Below are positions 1-6,102 of a DNA stretch of 13,175 bases, piece after piece (within the stretch, counting starts at the first letter, position 1; every line of letters begins with the position of its first letter). The position numbers were made by a program, and so were the translations under genes. The notes under the pieces were generated by a model, which saw only the letters and a list, made by a program, of their open reading frames with translations, was not told where the DNA came from and did no database searches. This DNA comes from Eubacteriales bacterium (GTDB taxonomy: Bacteria; Bacillota_A; Clostridia; Lachnospirales; Lachnospiraceae), in NCBI GenBank assembly GCA_030533315.1, contig JAUNJL010000066.1:1-13175 (forward strand), read 5' to 3'.

Positions 1-53
1 ATTGGAAGCATTTCGCATTCCTGTGCAATTTCGATGTCGCTTTTGAATCCCAT
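1..53 (-). CDS. fhs: Formate--tetrahydrofolate ligase, N-terminal fragment
   Basis: Only the first 17 complete codons are in the window; the gene continues off the left edge. The visible start, MGFKSDIEIAQECEMLP, matches the conserved N-terminus of formate-tetrahydrofolate ligases (S/T-D-I-E-I-A-Q). This family joins formate to tetrahydrofolate with ATP to give 10-formyl-THF for purine synthesis and, in acetogens, the Wood-Ljungdahl pathway. An AGAAAGGAGA ribosome-binding site at 61-70 fixes the ATG at 51-53. A ZTP-type riboswitch upstream supports the call independently, because fhs is one of the gene families known to carry this riboswitch. The identification rests on few residues plus that context, so a different folate or purine enzyme is not fully excluded. 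Confidence 0.8.
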   Translation of the reverse strand, partial: MGFKSDIEIAQECEMLP

Positions 54-145
54 AAGAAAATCTCCTTTCTTTTAAAAGGGCCCCGTCTGGATGGAACAGG
101 GGGCTCCTGCCGCGCCAACGGCAATATCCCTTACGCGCTCCCTGT

Positions 146-186
146 ACACAACAAAGGGCAGTATCTGATGAACTCAAATACTGCCC
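146..186 (-). terminator. Riboswitch expression-platform terminator
   Basis: The minus-strand RNA forms a 9-bp stem, GGGCAGUAU (178-186) with AUACUGCCC (156-164), followed by a U-rich tail UUUGUUGUGU (146-155). The 5' arm of the stem starts within the conserved CUGGGCA of the aptamer, so ligand-bound aptamer and terminator cannot both form. This predicts transcription of fhs when ZMP/ZTP is bound. The U-tract is broken by two G residues, so termination may be partial. Confidence 0.75.
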
Positions 187-256
187 AGACGGTCGGCCAA
201 AACAGCTTTTATCCCACATGTGGTAAACTCCACGGTTCCGTCAGCGAGAAAAAAGC
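181..256 (-). ncRNA. ZTP (pfl-motif) riboswitch aptamer of fhs
   Basis: On the minus strand the RNA has the ZTP/ZMP riboswitch layout. A closing P1 stem pairs GCUUUU (251-256) with AAAAGC (205-210). A P2 hairpin follows, GUGG-AGUUU-ACCAC. The pseudoknot strand GACGG (238-242) pairs with CCGUC (188-192), and the hallmark CUGGGCA follows directly. Compared with the published T. carboxydivorans/F. ulcerans aptamers, where GGCG pairs with CGCC, the pseudoknot has changed on both sides and kept pairing. Known family role: sensing ZMP/ZTP, which builds up when 10-formyl-THF is short, to switch on folate and purine genes. This fits fhs downstream. Confidence 0.85.
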
Positions 257-274
257 GCTTTTGTTGTTATGCTC

Positions 275-303
275 ACTTTATCACAGAGAGAGGAGATTGT
301 CAA
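275..303 (-). promoter_or_regulatory. Sigma-A promoter of fhs
   Basis: On the minus strand, TTGACA (298-303) is separated by exactly 17 nt from TAAAGT (275-280). The -35 is a perfect consensus. The expected transcript start near 268 lies about 12 nt before the P1 stem of the riboswitch. The promoter lies in the gap after the upstream eetB-like gene, so fhs has its own transcript. No clear terminator separates it from the upstream operon. Confidence 0.75.
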
Positions 304-322
304 TAATTTGTCAGAAATTATT
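302..322. repeat. AT-rich inverted repeat at the fhs -35 box
   Basis: The arms AATAATTT (302-309) and AAATTATT (315-322) are perfect inverted repeats around a 5-nt centre. The left arm overlaps two bases of the -35 hexamer of the fhs promoter. No U-run follows on the minus strand, so it is a poor terminator for the upstream eetB-like gene. A protein-binding site is possible but unproven. Confidence 0.4.
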
Positions 323-351
323 TAGGAGCATTATCGGGGAGTAAAACAACA

Positions 352-837
352 TTATAGCTTCCTGTTTGCCAGCGCCTGGGCGCAAAGTCCGGTGAAGGCC
401 CCGGCGATCACGCTGGAGACGATCATGGCAGGAAGGTAATAAAGGATGGCAAAGGTGCGGGTCAGAAGCAGGGCGATCAGGATCTGCCCGATGCTGTGGG
501 AGACGGCGCAAAAGCAACTGCACAGCCAGATCTGGCTTTTGGCCATGACCCTTTTCAGAAGGAGCATGGTGAGATAGCAGAAAAACCCTCCCGCAAGGCT
601 GTAAAGCAAAGCGACGATCCTGCCAGAGAAAAAGCTGCCCAGAAGGATGCGGCAGATGAGGATGCAGGCAGTGTCCGCAGGCCCCAGGACAAACATGGCA
701 TAGACGGTGACAATGTTGGCCAGTCCCAGCTTTATGCCGGGGATGGGCGCCAGGCCCGGGAGCTGAAGCTCAAGGATGAAAATGATCAGAGCCACCGCTG
801 TCAGCAGGGCGTCATAGGTTAAACGTTTTGTTCTCAT
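352..837 (-). CDS. eetB: EetB-like / Gx transporter family membrane protein
   Basis: A 161-residue hydrophobic protein with about five or six predicted membrane helices. The N-terminal region reads KRLTYDALLTAVALIIFILE, and a central stretch has PGIKLGLANIVTVYAMFVLG. The P-G-I-K-L-G-L-A-N-I signature is typical of the family annotated as heptaprenyl diphosphate synthase component I or Gx transporter. From family knowledge, the Listeria flavin-based extracellular electron transfer locus contains this type of protein as EetB, next to the NusG-domain-II protein EetA. Here it lies 73 nt downstream of exactly such a partner and after an ApbE gene. The prenyl-synthase label is probably misleading, since the protein resembles an ECF-type S component rather than an enzyme. 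The precise substrate is unknown. Confidence 0.75.
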   Translation of the reverse strand: MRTKRLTYDALLTAVALIIFILELQLPGLAPIPGIKLGLANIVTVYAMFVLGPADTACILICRILLGSFFSGRIVALLYSLAGGFFCYLTMLLLKRVMAKSQIWLCSCFCAVSHSIGQILIALLLTRTFAILYYLPAMIVSSVIAGAFTGLCAQALANRKL

Positions 838-910
838 AGGAAGTCCTTTTCATTGGCTTGTTTTTTTGCTCCTGCCTGGAAGAGGGCGGCAAAGCCCCGG
901 GGACAGCTCC

Positions 911-1294
911 TTACTGGGAAAGGGCGTCCGCCTCATCCTCCTGCCCCTCTGCCTCTTCTATGCGGATTACCAGGTGATGGGGCAGGCAGATAATGGGGGC
1001 GGAGCTGCTGGAACTCCATCCTGCCCGGACGCAGACCTGATCCGGGCAGTCGGCCTCCAGCACCCGGATCTGCCCCTGTCGGTACTGGATCACATTTGTT
1101 CCCTCCTCACACTGGACGGTGAGGGTTTTTGTCTCTCCCGCCTGGGAAAGGTCGATGGAATAAAGGCATACGCCATTCTGATAAATGTTTGCCCTCGTGC
1201 CCTGTCCCTGGGTCCTGTGGAAAGCCAGCATGGAACCAAAGCAGGCTGCCAGCAGCAGGCCCAGGATGAGGAGCCAGTATTTTGTCTTAATCAT
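911..1294 (-). CDS. eetA: NusG domain II-containing protein, EetA-like
   Basis: A 127-residue protein with one N-terminal membrane helix (about residues 6-26) followed by an extracytoplasmic NusG-domain-II fold (about 35-112). The domain shows the family pattern ANIYQNG near its start, then CPDQVC (Cys83, Cys88) and IICLPHHLVI (Cys103), the conserved cysteine-containing end. A run of five serines (95-99) lies in the loop between them. It ends with an acidic tail. The ATG overlaps the end of apbE by 8 nt, which suggests translational coupling. In Listeria-type electron transfer loci this family is EetA, a membrane partner of EetB. It should not be read as transcription factor NusG: no NGN domain is present and the protein is membrane-anchored. 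Confidence 0.8.
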   Translation of the reverse strand: MIKTKYWLLILGLLLAACFGSMLAFHRTQGQGTRANIYQNGVCLYSIDLSQAGETKTLTVQCEEGTNVIQYRQGQIRVLEADCPDQVCVRAGWSSSSSAPIICLPHHLVIRIEEAEGQEDEADALSQ

Positions 1295-2339
1295 GGGCGA
1301 TCACCTGATAATCCTTCTGGGAGATGGGGGAATCCTCAGAAAGAGAAAAGGAATCCGCAAGTCCCTCTGTCACCATCATACGTTTGTCCTCTGAGATCAG
1401 GATCATCTCAAAATCAGAAGAGGACTTCCAGAAATCGATGGCCTTTTCCTCCCCCATGACGAAGAGGGCCGTGGAAAGGCCGTCGCACAGCAGGCCGTTC
1501 TTTGCCGTCACAGTAACGGAGACGAGACCGTTTTTTGCCGGACGCCCGGTAGCCGGATCCAGGATATGCCAGTATACATGACCGTCCTTCTCAAAGAAGC
1601 GCTCATATCCCCCGGAGGTGACGACGGCCTGGTCTTCGATTTTCAGAATACCTGCCGTCCCCTCTCCAAAAGGATTTTTTATGGCGATCCGCCATTTGCT
1701 TCCGTCCGGCTTCGTCCCCAGGGCATGGACATTTCCGCCGAGATTGAAAAGAGCGGAGGTTACGCCCCTTTCCTTTAAAAGAGAGATCAGGACGTTGCCG
1801 GTATAGCCTTTGGCTACGCTGCCCAGATCGATCTCCATACCCTCCGGGAGAAGAAGGGTTTTTTGGCCGGGCTCCAGTTGAAGGGCCTGAAAATCTATGT
1901 GTTCCAAAAGGGAAGAAATCTCATTATCTGGAGGGATCTGGTATTCTCCGGTGGTAAAGCCCCAGGCCCTTACCAGGGGATACACGGAAATATCCAGAGC
2001 GCCATTCGTACGTCTGCACAGCGCCAAGGCCTGGGTAAGGAGGTCCAGCGCGGCGGCGGAGAGCTGAACAGTCTCCCCGTGGTTCAGACGATAGATCTCG
2101 CTGCCTTCCTGGGTGACGGAAAACTGCTTTTCCAGCTCCAGGATCTTGTCCTGGGCCTCTTTCAAAATATTTTCATTTCCATAGATGGTCAGGTCCATAA
2201 CGGTGTCCATGGCAAAGACGGTGGAGGTCTGCTTTTTTTGGCTGGCGCCGCCAGGGGAAGGCCCTTCGCCGCAGCCGCTGATAAAGATAGAAAGCAGGCA
2301 CAGGCCAAGGAATATCCTGGGGAGAAATCTTTTTTTCAT
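1287..2339 (-). CDS. apbE: FAD:protein FMN transferase, lipoprotein type
   Basis: A 350-residue ApbE-family enzyme, which covalently attaches FMN from FAD to Thr/Ser of target flavoproteins outside the membrane. The N-terminus is a lipoprotein signal with lipobox ISGC (Cys23), placing it on the outer face of the membrane. Family motifs in order: VFAMDTVMDL (41-50), DLGSVAKGYT (171-180), GGNVHALG (201-208), TSGGYERFF (231-239), HILDPATGRP (248-257) and CDGLSTALFVMG (275-286), with Asp276 and Thr280 at the expected Mg-binding site. Length is normal. The AGGAGG site 9 nt upstream supports the start. It leads an operon with EetA- and EetB-like proteins, matching the role of FmnB in flavin-based electron transfer. 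No FMN-acceptor protein is visible here, so its substrate must be encoded elsewhere. Confidence 0.92.
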   Translation of the reverse strand: MKKRFLPRIFLGLCLLSIFISGCGEGPSPGGASQKKQTSTVFAMDTVMDLTIYGNENILKEAQDKILELEKQFSVTQEGSEIYRLNHGETVQLSAAALDLLTQALALCRRTNGALDISVYPLVRAWGFTTGEYQIPPDNEISSLLEHIDFQALQLEPGQKTLLLPEGMEIDLGSVAKGYTGNVLISLLKERGVTSALFNLGGNVHALGTKPDGSKWRIAIKNPFGEGTAGILKIEDQAVVTSGGYERFFEKDGHVYWHILDPATGRPAKNGLVSVTVTAKNGLLCDGLSTALFVMGEEKAIDFWKSSSDFEMILISEDKRMMVTEGLADSFSLSEDSPISQKDYQVIAHD

Positions 2340-2354
2340 AGGAAAAACCTCCTG

Positions 2355-2465
2355 TCAATGGGTTCCGTTTGAGACCGGCTTATGAACAACAAGAGCCTGG
2401 TCTGCGTATTCGATAGTACCATTATCGGCGCAGACTTTTACGCTGTCAATAGTTTTTCCTTTCAT
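2355..2465 (-). CDS. Possible 36-residue leader ORF upstream of apbE
   Basis: An ATG at 2463-2465 opens a 36-codon frame ending with TGA 15 nt before the apbE start, directly before the apbE AGGAGG. The product would begin MKGKTIDSVKVCADNGT and end VVHKPVSNGTH. It has no signal peptide or membrane segment, and I do not recognise a family. No convincing ribosome-binding site precedes the ATG, and an in-frame TAA lies three codons upstream. It could be a real small protein, a coupling leader peptide, a decayed gene fragment or chance. Confidence 0.3.
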   Translation of the reverse strand: MKGKTIDSVKVCADNGTIEYADQALVVHKPVSNGTH

Positions 2466-2471
2466 GTTTCG

Positions 2472-2499
2472 TTATAAAAATTTTGGGAAAATTTTATAA
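2472..2499. repeat. AT-rich palindrome between divergent genes
   Basis: TTATAAAAATTTT (2472-2484) and AAAATTTTATAA (2488-2499) form an inverted repeat around GGG with one unpaired A in the left arm. It lies between the apbE operon (minus) and the HAAS protein gene (plus), about 10 nt upstream of the latter's -35 box. It could be an operator or an A/T-rich promoter-enhancing element for either direction. No clean -35/-10 pair for the apbE direction could be assigned around it. Confidence 0.4.
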
Positions 2500-2508
2500 T
2501 TAGAACCG

Positions 2509-2536
2509 TTGTCTTATGGCGGAAGTGTGATATGAT
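2509..2536 (+). promoter_or_regulatory. Promoter of the HAAS-domain protein gene
   Basis: TTGTCT (2509-2514) and TATGAT (2531-2536) are 16 nt apart on the plus strand, about 90 nt before the ATG. A second TATAAT lies at 2541-2546, so the exact -10 is uncertain. Confidence 0.55.
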
Positions 2537-2625
2537 ATAGTATAATGTAGTGTGAATACTTCATGGGAGCAAGGAAATATTTTTAAGAACAACGGGGCGG
2601 ACCGATACGGAAAGGGCAGTGAGAT

Positions 2626-3075
2626 ATGAGTCGAGGAGAATTTTTGGAGGTGCTGCGGGAGCAGATGTCCGGACAGATGCACGAGGGAAAGATGGCGGCC
2701 CATCTGCGCTATTACGAGGACTATATTCAGTCCCAGGTGCAGAAGGGACTCCGGGAGGAGGATGTGCTGTCTGAGCTGGGGGACCCCAGGCTGATCGCCA
2801 AGACGCTGATCGACCGGGAGGCGGAGAGCCAGGGCGGCAGCTACGAGGAGTACCGTTCTGGGGAGGGCTATGATTACGACCAGTATCAGGACTCCAGGGT
2901 AGAGCGGGTCCACAAGCTGGATCTCACCACCTGGTACGGAAAGCTGATCGTGATCGTGATCGCGGCGGCCCTCATCGCCCTTCTTGTGGCAGTGATCGGC
3001 GCAGTGCTTCCCTTCTTCCTGATCTTGTTTGCCATCTTGTTCCTGATCTCCTACATCAAGAAACGCAGATCCTAG
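2626..3075 (+). CDS. HAAS / DUF1700-type membrane protein
   Basis: A 149-residue protein. The N-terminal segment (about 1-65) has the HAAS signature: MSRGEFLEVLREQM, then YYEDYI and EEDVLSELGDPRLIAKTLI, ending in the typical L-G-D-P-x-x-I-A-K. A Tyr/Glu/Asp-rich linker (66-98) follows, including YEEYRSGEGYDYDQYQD. The C-terminus (about 106-144) is strongly hydrophobic, enough for two helices, and closes with basic IKKRRS. Proteins of this family are usually cotranscribed with a PadR-type regulator and act in envelope signalling. Here no PadR gene is adjacent; the gene stands alone between its own promoter and terminator. The Shine-Dalgarno sequence (AAGGGCAGTGAG) is imperfect. Function is unknown beyond the family assignment. 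Confidence 0.8.
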   Translation: MSRGEFLEVLREQMSGQMHEGKMAAHLRYYEDYIQSQVQKGLREEDVLSELGDPRLIAKTLIDREAESQGGSYEEYRSGEGYDYDQYQDSRVERVHKLDLTTWYGKLIVIVIAAALIALLVAVIGAVLPFFLILFAILFLISYIKKRRS

Positions 3076-3117
3076 GGAACCTTCCTGAAAAATAGAAGAT
3101 AGTCACAAGAAATTTGG

Positions 3118-3147
3118 ATCTCCAGGGTCAGCGGCCCTGGAGATTTT
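3118..3147 (+). terminator. Intrinsic terminator after the HAAS-domain gene
   Basis: A 10-bp perfect stem, ATCTCCAGGG (3118-3127) with CCCTGGAGAT (3135-3144), has a 7-nt loop and is followed by TTTTGTGCGTTTT. It separates the HAAS gene from the arabinose operon. Confidence 0.85.
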
Positions 3148-3208
3148 GTGCGTTTTCGTCAGTTTTTACAAAAAAGAAGGATGTATTTTGTGAAAAATAA
3201 AGAGAGAA

Positions 3209-3238
3209 ACAACTTGTATGTATGTGCATACAAGTTGT
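3209..3238. promoter_or_regulatory. Probable AraR operator upstream of araR
   Basis: ACAACTTGTATG (3209-3220) and CATACAAGTTGT (3227-3238) are perfect 12-bp inverted arms around TATGTG. The core ACTTGTA...TACAAGT resembles the B. subtilis AraR box (ATTTGTACGTACAAAT), but with a longer spacer between half-sites. It lies 48 nt before the araR ATG, and no second copy was seen before araA or araB. One operator controlling the whole araR-araA-araB transcript, with autorepression, is the simplest reading. A weak TTGTAT-18-TAACCT pair (3214-3243) would place it inside the promoter. A short palindrome, CCTATAGATAGG, follows at 3241-3252. Confidence 0.65.
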
Positions 3239-3285
3239 AACCTATAGATAGGCGGAGAAGGCCGAAAATAAGGGAGACAGCCAGG

Positions 3286-4371
3286 ATGGAAGCAGGAAAA
3301 CCCAAGTATTACACCTTAATGGAAGAGATCAGGGACAATATTCTTTCCGGGAGGATCCGGCCGGGAGAGCAGCTCCCGTCGGAGAACCAGTTGACGGCCC
3401 GGTATTCCTTAAGCCGCCATACGGTGCGGAAGGCCCTGGCCCTGCTGGAGCAGGAGGGGTATGTGGAGGCCTTTCACGGAAAAGGGACGTTTTGCTCCGA
3501 GAGCATCCGGCATATCCGAAAGTCTGGAAACATTGCCGTGGTCACGACCTACATCACCGATTACATCTTTCCCAGGCTGATCCAGGGGATGGATAACGTT
3601 CTCTCGGAAAAGGGATACAGCATCATCCTGAAAAATACGGGAAACAGCCGCCAGAAGGAGGCCAGATGCCTGGAGGACCTTCTTCACAAGGACATTGACG
3701 GCCTGATCATCGAGCCAAGCAAAAGCCAGCTTTCCTGCCGTCACAGAAACCTTTACCAGAGCCTGGACAAGCTTCGGATCCCCTACGTGTTCATCCAGGG
3801 GATCTATACGGAGATGCAGGAGAAGCCTCACATCCTGATGGATGACGTGAGGGGAGGGTATCTGGTGACCAGGTATCTGCTGGAGCTGGGACATAAGAGG
3901 ATCGCGGGGCTGTTTAAGGCGGACGACATTCAGGGGATCCGCAGGCATAAGGGGTATGTCCAGGCCCTTCAGGAATGGGGCCTTGCCTACGACCCGGATC
4001 AGGTATTCTGGTTTCACACCGAGGACCGGAAGACGAAGCCCATGATGACCATACAGGACCTGGCAGAGCAGAAGCGGCTTCCTGATGGGATCGTCTGCTA
4101 CAATGACCAGATCGCCGTTCAGGTGATCGACGCTCTGGAGGAGATGGGCCTGAAGGTCCCGGAGGATGTCTCCGTGACAGGCTACGACAATTCCCTGTAC
4201 GCCCGCAGAGGCAGCGGCATCACCACCATCCTTCATCCCCAGGAGCGGATGGGGGAGATGGCGGCGGAGCTGATCCTGGAAAAGATCAGCGGCGTCCGGG
4301 AGGCGGACAGCCTGATCGAGAGGGAGATCCAGCCGGAGCTGATCATCCGGGGATCCTGCCGTCAGAGATGA
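3286..4371 (+). CDS. araR: AraR-type arabinose repressor (GntR HTH + LacI sensor)
   Basis: A 361-residue regulator. Residues about 7-72 form a GntR-type winged helix: YTLMEEIRDNILSGRIRPGE, LPSENQLTARYSLSRHTVRK for the recognition helix region, and GYVEAFHGKGTF for the wing. From about residue 80 onward it has the LacI/periplasmic-binding-protein sensor fold, with GLIIEPSKSQ, RYLLELGHKRIAGL, PDGIVCYNDQIA and PEDVSVTGYDNS. This exact domain combination and length define the AraR family, which represses arabinose genes and is released by L-arabinose. Its position directly before araA and araB supports the call. A palindrome before the gene suggests autoregulation. The start at 3286 agrees with the family N-terminus; AGGGAGACAGCC upstream is a modest ribosome-binding site. 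Confidence 0.9.
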   Translation: MEAGKPKYYTLMEEIRDNILSGRIRPGEQLPSENQLTARYSLSRHTVRKALALLEQEGYVEAFHGKGTFCSESIRHIRKSGNIAVVTTYITDYIFPRLIQGMDNVLSEKGYSIILKNTGNSRQKEARCLEDLLHKDIDGLIIEPSKSQLSCRHRNLYQSLDKLRIPYVFIQGIYTEMQEKPHILMDDVRGGYLVTRYLLELGHKRIAGLFKADDIQGIRRHKGYVQALQEWGLAYDPDQVFWFHTEDRKTKPMMTIQDLAEQKRLPDGIVCYNDQIAVQVIDALEEMGLKVPEDVSVTGYDNSLYARRGSGITTILHPQERMGEMAAELILEKISGVREADSLIEREIQPELIIRGSCRQR

Positions 4372-4482
4372 TAGGATTGACTCCCCGGCTCTGCCAGGGG
4401 GCTGCCAGCAGGGGCCCCGTTTTGGAAGGACCGGTGGGAAAATAGAAAACATGAAAACATTTTTATGAAGGAGGACATTCAC

Positions 4483-5982
4483 ATGAAAACAGGCAGAAAT
4501 TACAAATTCTGGTTTTGCACAGGTTCTCAGGATCTCTATGGAGACGAGTGCCTTCGCAAGGTGGCGGAGCATTCCAGGATCATTGTGGAAGAGCTGAACA
4601 AATCCGGCGTGCTTCCCTTTGAGGTGGTATGGAAACCGACGCTGATCACCAACGAAGTGATCCGCAAAACCTTTAACGAGGCAAACGCAGATGAGGACTG
4701 TGCAGGCGTGATCACCTGGATGCACACCTTCTCCCCTGCGAAATCCTGGATCCTGGGCCTGAAGGAGTACCGCAAGCCTCTTTGCCATTTACATACACAG
4801 TTTAACGAGGAGATCCCCTATGACACCATCGACATGGATTTCATGAATGAAAACCAGTCTGCTCACGGCGGCAGGGAGTATGGCCACATCGTTTCCCGCA
4901 TGGGGATCGAGCGTAAGGTGATCGTGGGACACTGGGCTGACAAGGGGGTGCAGGAGAGACTGGCTTCCTGGATGCGTACCGCCATCGGCATCATGGAGAG
5001 CAGCCATATCCGGGTATGCCGTGTTGCTGACAACATGAGGAACGTGGCAGTTACCGAGGGCGACAAGGTAGAGGCCCAGATCAAGTTTGGCTGGGAGGTT
5101 GACGCTTATCCGGTGAACGAGATCGCCGAGTATGTACAGGATGTAAAGGCCGGGGACATCAGCGCTCTGGTAGACGAATACTACAGCAAATACGATCTGA
5201 TCCTGGACGGCAGGGATCCGGAGGAGTTCAAGCGCCACGTGGCAGTACAGGCCGGTATCGAGATCGGCTTTGAGAAATTCCTGGAGGAGAAAAACTACCA
5301 GGCTATCGTAACGCATTTTGGGGATCTGGGAGCCCTTCAGCAGCTTCCCGGCCTTGCCATCCAGAGACTGATGGAAAAGGGCTACGGCTTTGGCGCGGAG
5401 GGCGACTGGAAAACAGCCGCCATGGTCCGCCTGATGAAGATCATGGCCTCCGGCATCAAGGACGCCAAGGGTACCTCTATGATGGAGGATTACACCTACA
5501 ATCTGGTACCTGGAAAAGACGGGATCCTTCAGTCCCATATGATGGAGGTTTGCCCCTCCGTTGCCGACGGAAAACCGGCTATCCGGGTTTGCCCGCTGTC
5601 CATGGGCGACAGAGAGGATCCGGCAAGACTGGTGTTCACCGCCAAGACCGGCCCTGGAATAGCCACCTCCCTCATCGACCTGGGCGATCGTTTCCGCCTG
5701 ATCATCAATGATGTGGACTGCAAGAAGGTGGAGAAGCCCATGCCGATGCTTCCGGTGGGAAGCGCCTTCTGGACGCCTCAGCCGAACCTGGCTACAGGCG
5801 CGGAGGCATGGATCCTGGCAGGCGGCGCTCATCATACCGCATTCTCCTACGACCTGACTGCAGAGCAGATGGGCGACTGGGCATCGGCTATGGGTATCGA
5901 GGCTGTCTTCATTGACAAGGATACCACCATCCGCAGCTTCAAGAACGAGCTGAGATGGAATGAGATCGCCTTCAGAAAATAA
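4483..5982 (+). CDS. araA: L-arabinose isomerase
   Basis: A 499-residue cytoplasmic enzyme converting L-arabinose to L-ribulose, the first catabolic step. It has the family N-terminal signature FWFCTGSQDLYG (9-20) and all expected catalytic and metal-binding positions: Glu306 in FGAEGDWKTA, Glu335 in MMEDYTYN, His352 in QSHMMEVCPS and His450 in GGAHHTAFSYDL. The length equals the family norm of about 500. I place the start at 4483 rather than the in-frame ATG at 4465, because the AAGGAGG ribosome-binding site (4468-4474) lies between them, inside the longer form. It follows araR by 111 nt with no convincing terminator or operator in the gap, consistent with one operon. Confidence 0.97.
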   Translation: MKTGRNYKFWFCTGSQDLYGDECLRKVAEHSRIIVEELNKSGVLPFEVVWKPTLITNEVIRKTFNEANADEDCAGVITWMHTFSPAKSWILGLKEYRKPLCHLHTQFNEEIPYDTIDMDFMNENQSAHGGREYGHIVSRMGIERKVIVGHWADKGVQERLASWMRTAIGIMESSHIRVCRVADNMRNVAVTEGDKVEAQIKFGWEVDAYPVNEIAEYVQDVKAGDISALVDEYYSKYDLILDGRDPEEFKRHVAVQAGIEIGFEKFLEEKNYQAIVTHFGDLGALQQLPGLAIQRLMEKGYGFGAEGDWKTAAMVRLMKIMASGIKDAKGTSMMEDYTYNLVPGKDGILQSHMMEVCPSVADGKPAIRVCPLSMGDREDPARLVFTAKTGPGIATSLIDLGDRFRLIINDVDCKKVEKPMPMLPVGSAFWTPQPNLATGAEAWILAGGAHHTAFSYDLTAEQMGDWASAMGIEAVFIDKDTTIRSFKNELRWNEIAFRK

Positions 5983-5995
5983 GAAGCTTTTATCT

Positions 5996-6102
5996 GGCGG
6001 CGCGCCGCCTTTTCTGAAGGAATCAGCAAACAGATCATCAATGACGGACCGCGGCCCCTGCCGGTGACAGGGGATGCTTCCCGGAGCCATAAGGGGCTGC
6101 GG
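5996..6102 (+). other. Structured araA-araB intercistronic RNA
   Basis: The 153-nt gap between araA and araB is rich in secondary structure. A GC palindrome GGCGGCGCGCCGCC (5996-6009) is followed by TTTT, resembling a short attenuator or terminator. Next, CCGCGGCCCCT (6049-6059) can pair with AGGGGCTGCGG (6092-6102) in an 11-bp stem with one G-U pair. A smaller hairpin, CCCCTG/CAGGGG (6055-6073), uses part of the same left arm and so excludes it. The araB ribosome-binding site lies 18 nt further on. These elements could set the AraA:AraB ratio by partial termination or RNA processing. Confidence 0.5.

Noticed and set aside
911..1294. Transcription factor NusG
   Set aside because: Only the domain-II fold is present behind a membrane helix, with no NGN domain; the operon context points to EetA.
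866..1459. A 197-codon plus-strand frame opposite the eetA-like gene and the end of apbE
   Set aside because: Both minus-strand genes have clear domains and an operon-like overlap; the plus-strand frame shows no recognisable motif or ribosome-binding site.
4465..4482. Upstream ATG giving araA six extra residues
   Set aside because: The AAGGAGG ribosome-binding site lies within this extension, and the family N-terminus fits the ATG at 4483.
4372..4482. Possible attenuator or operator between araR and araA
   Set aside because: Only a short GC-rich pairing (GGGGC/GCCCC with a bulge) followed by GTTTT is visible, and no copy of the araR palindrome; too weak to call.
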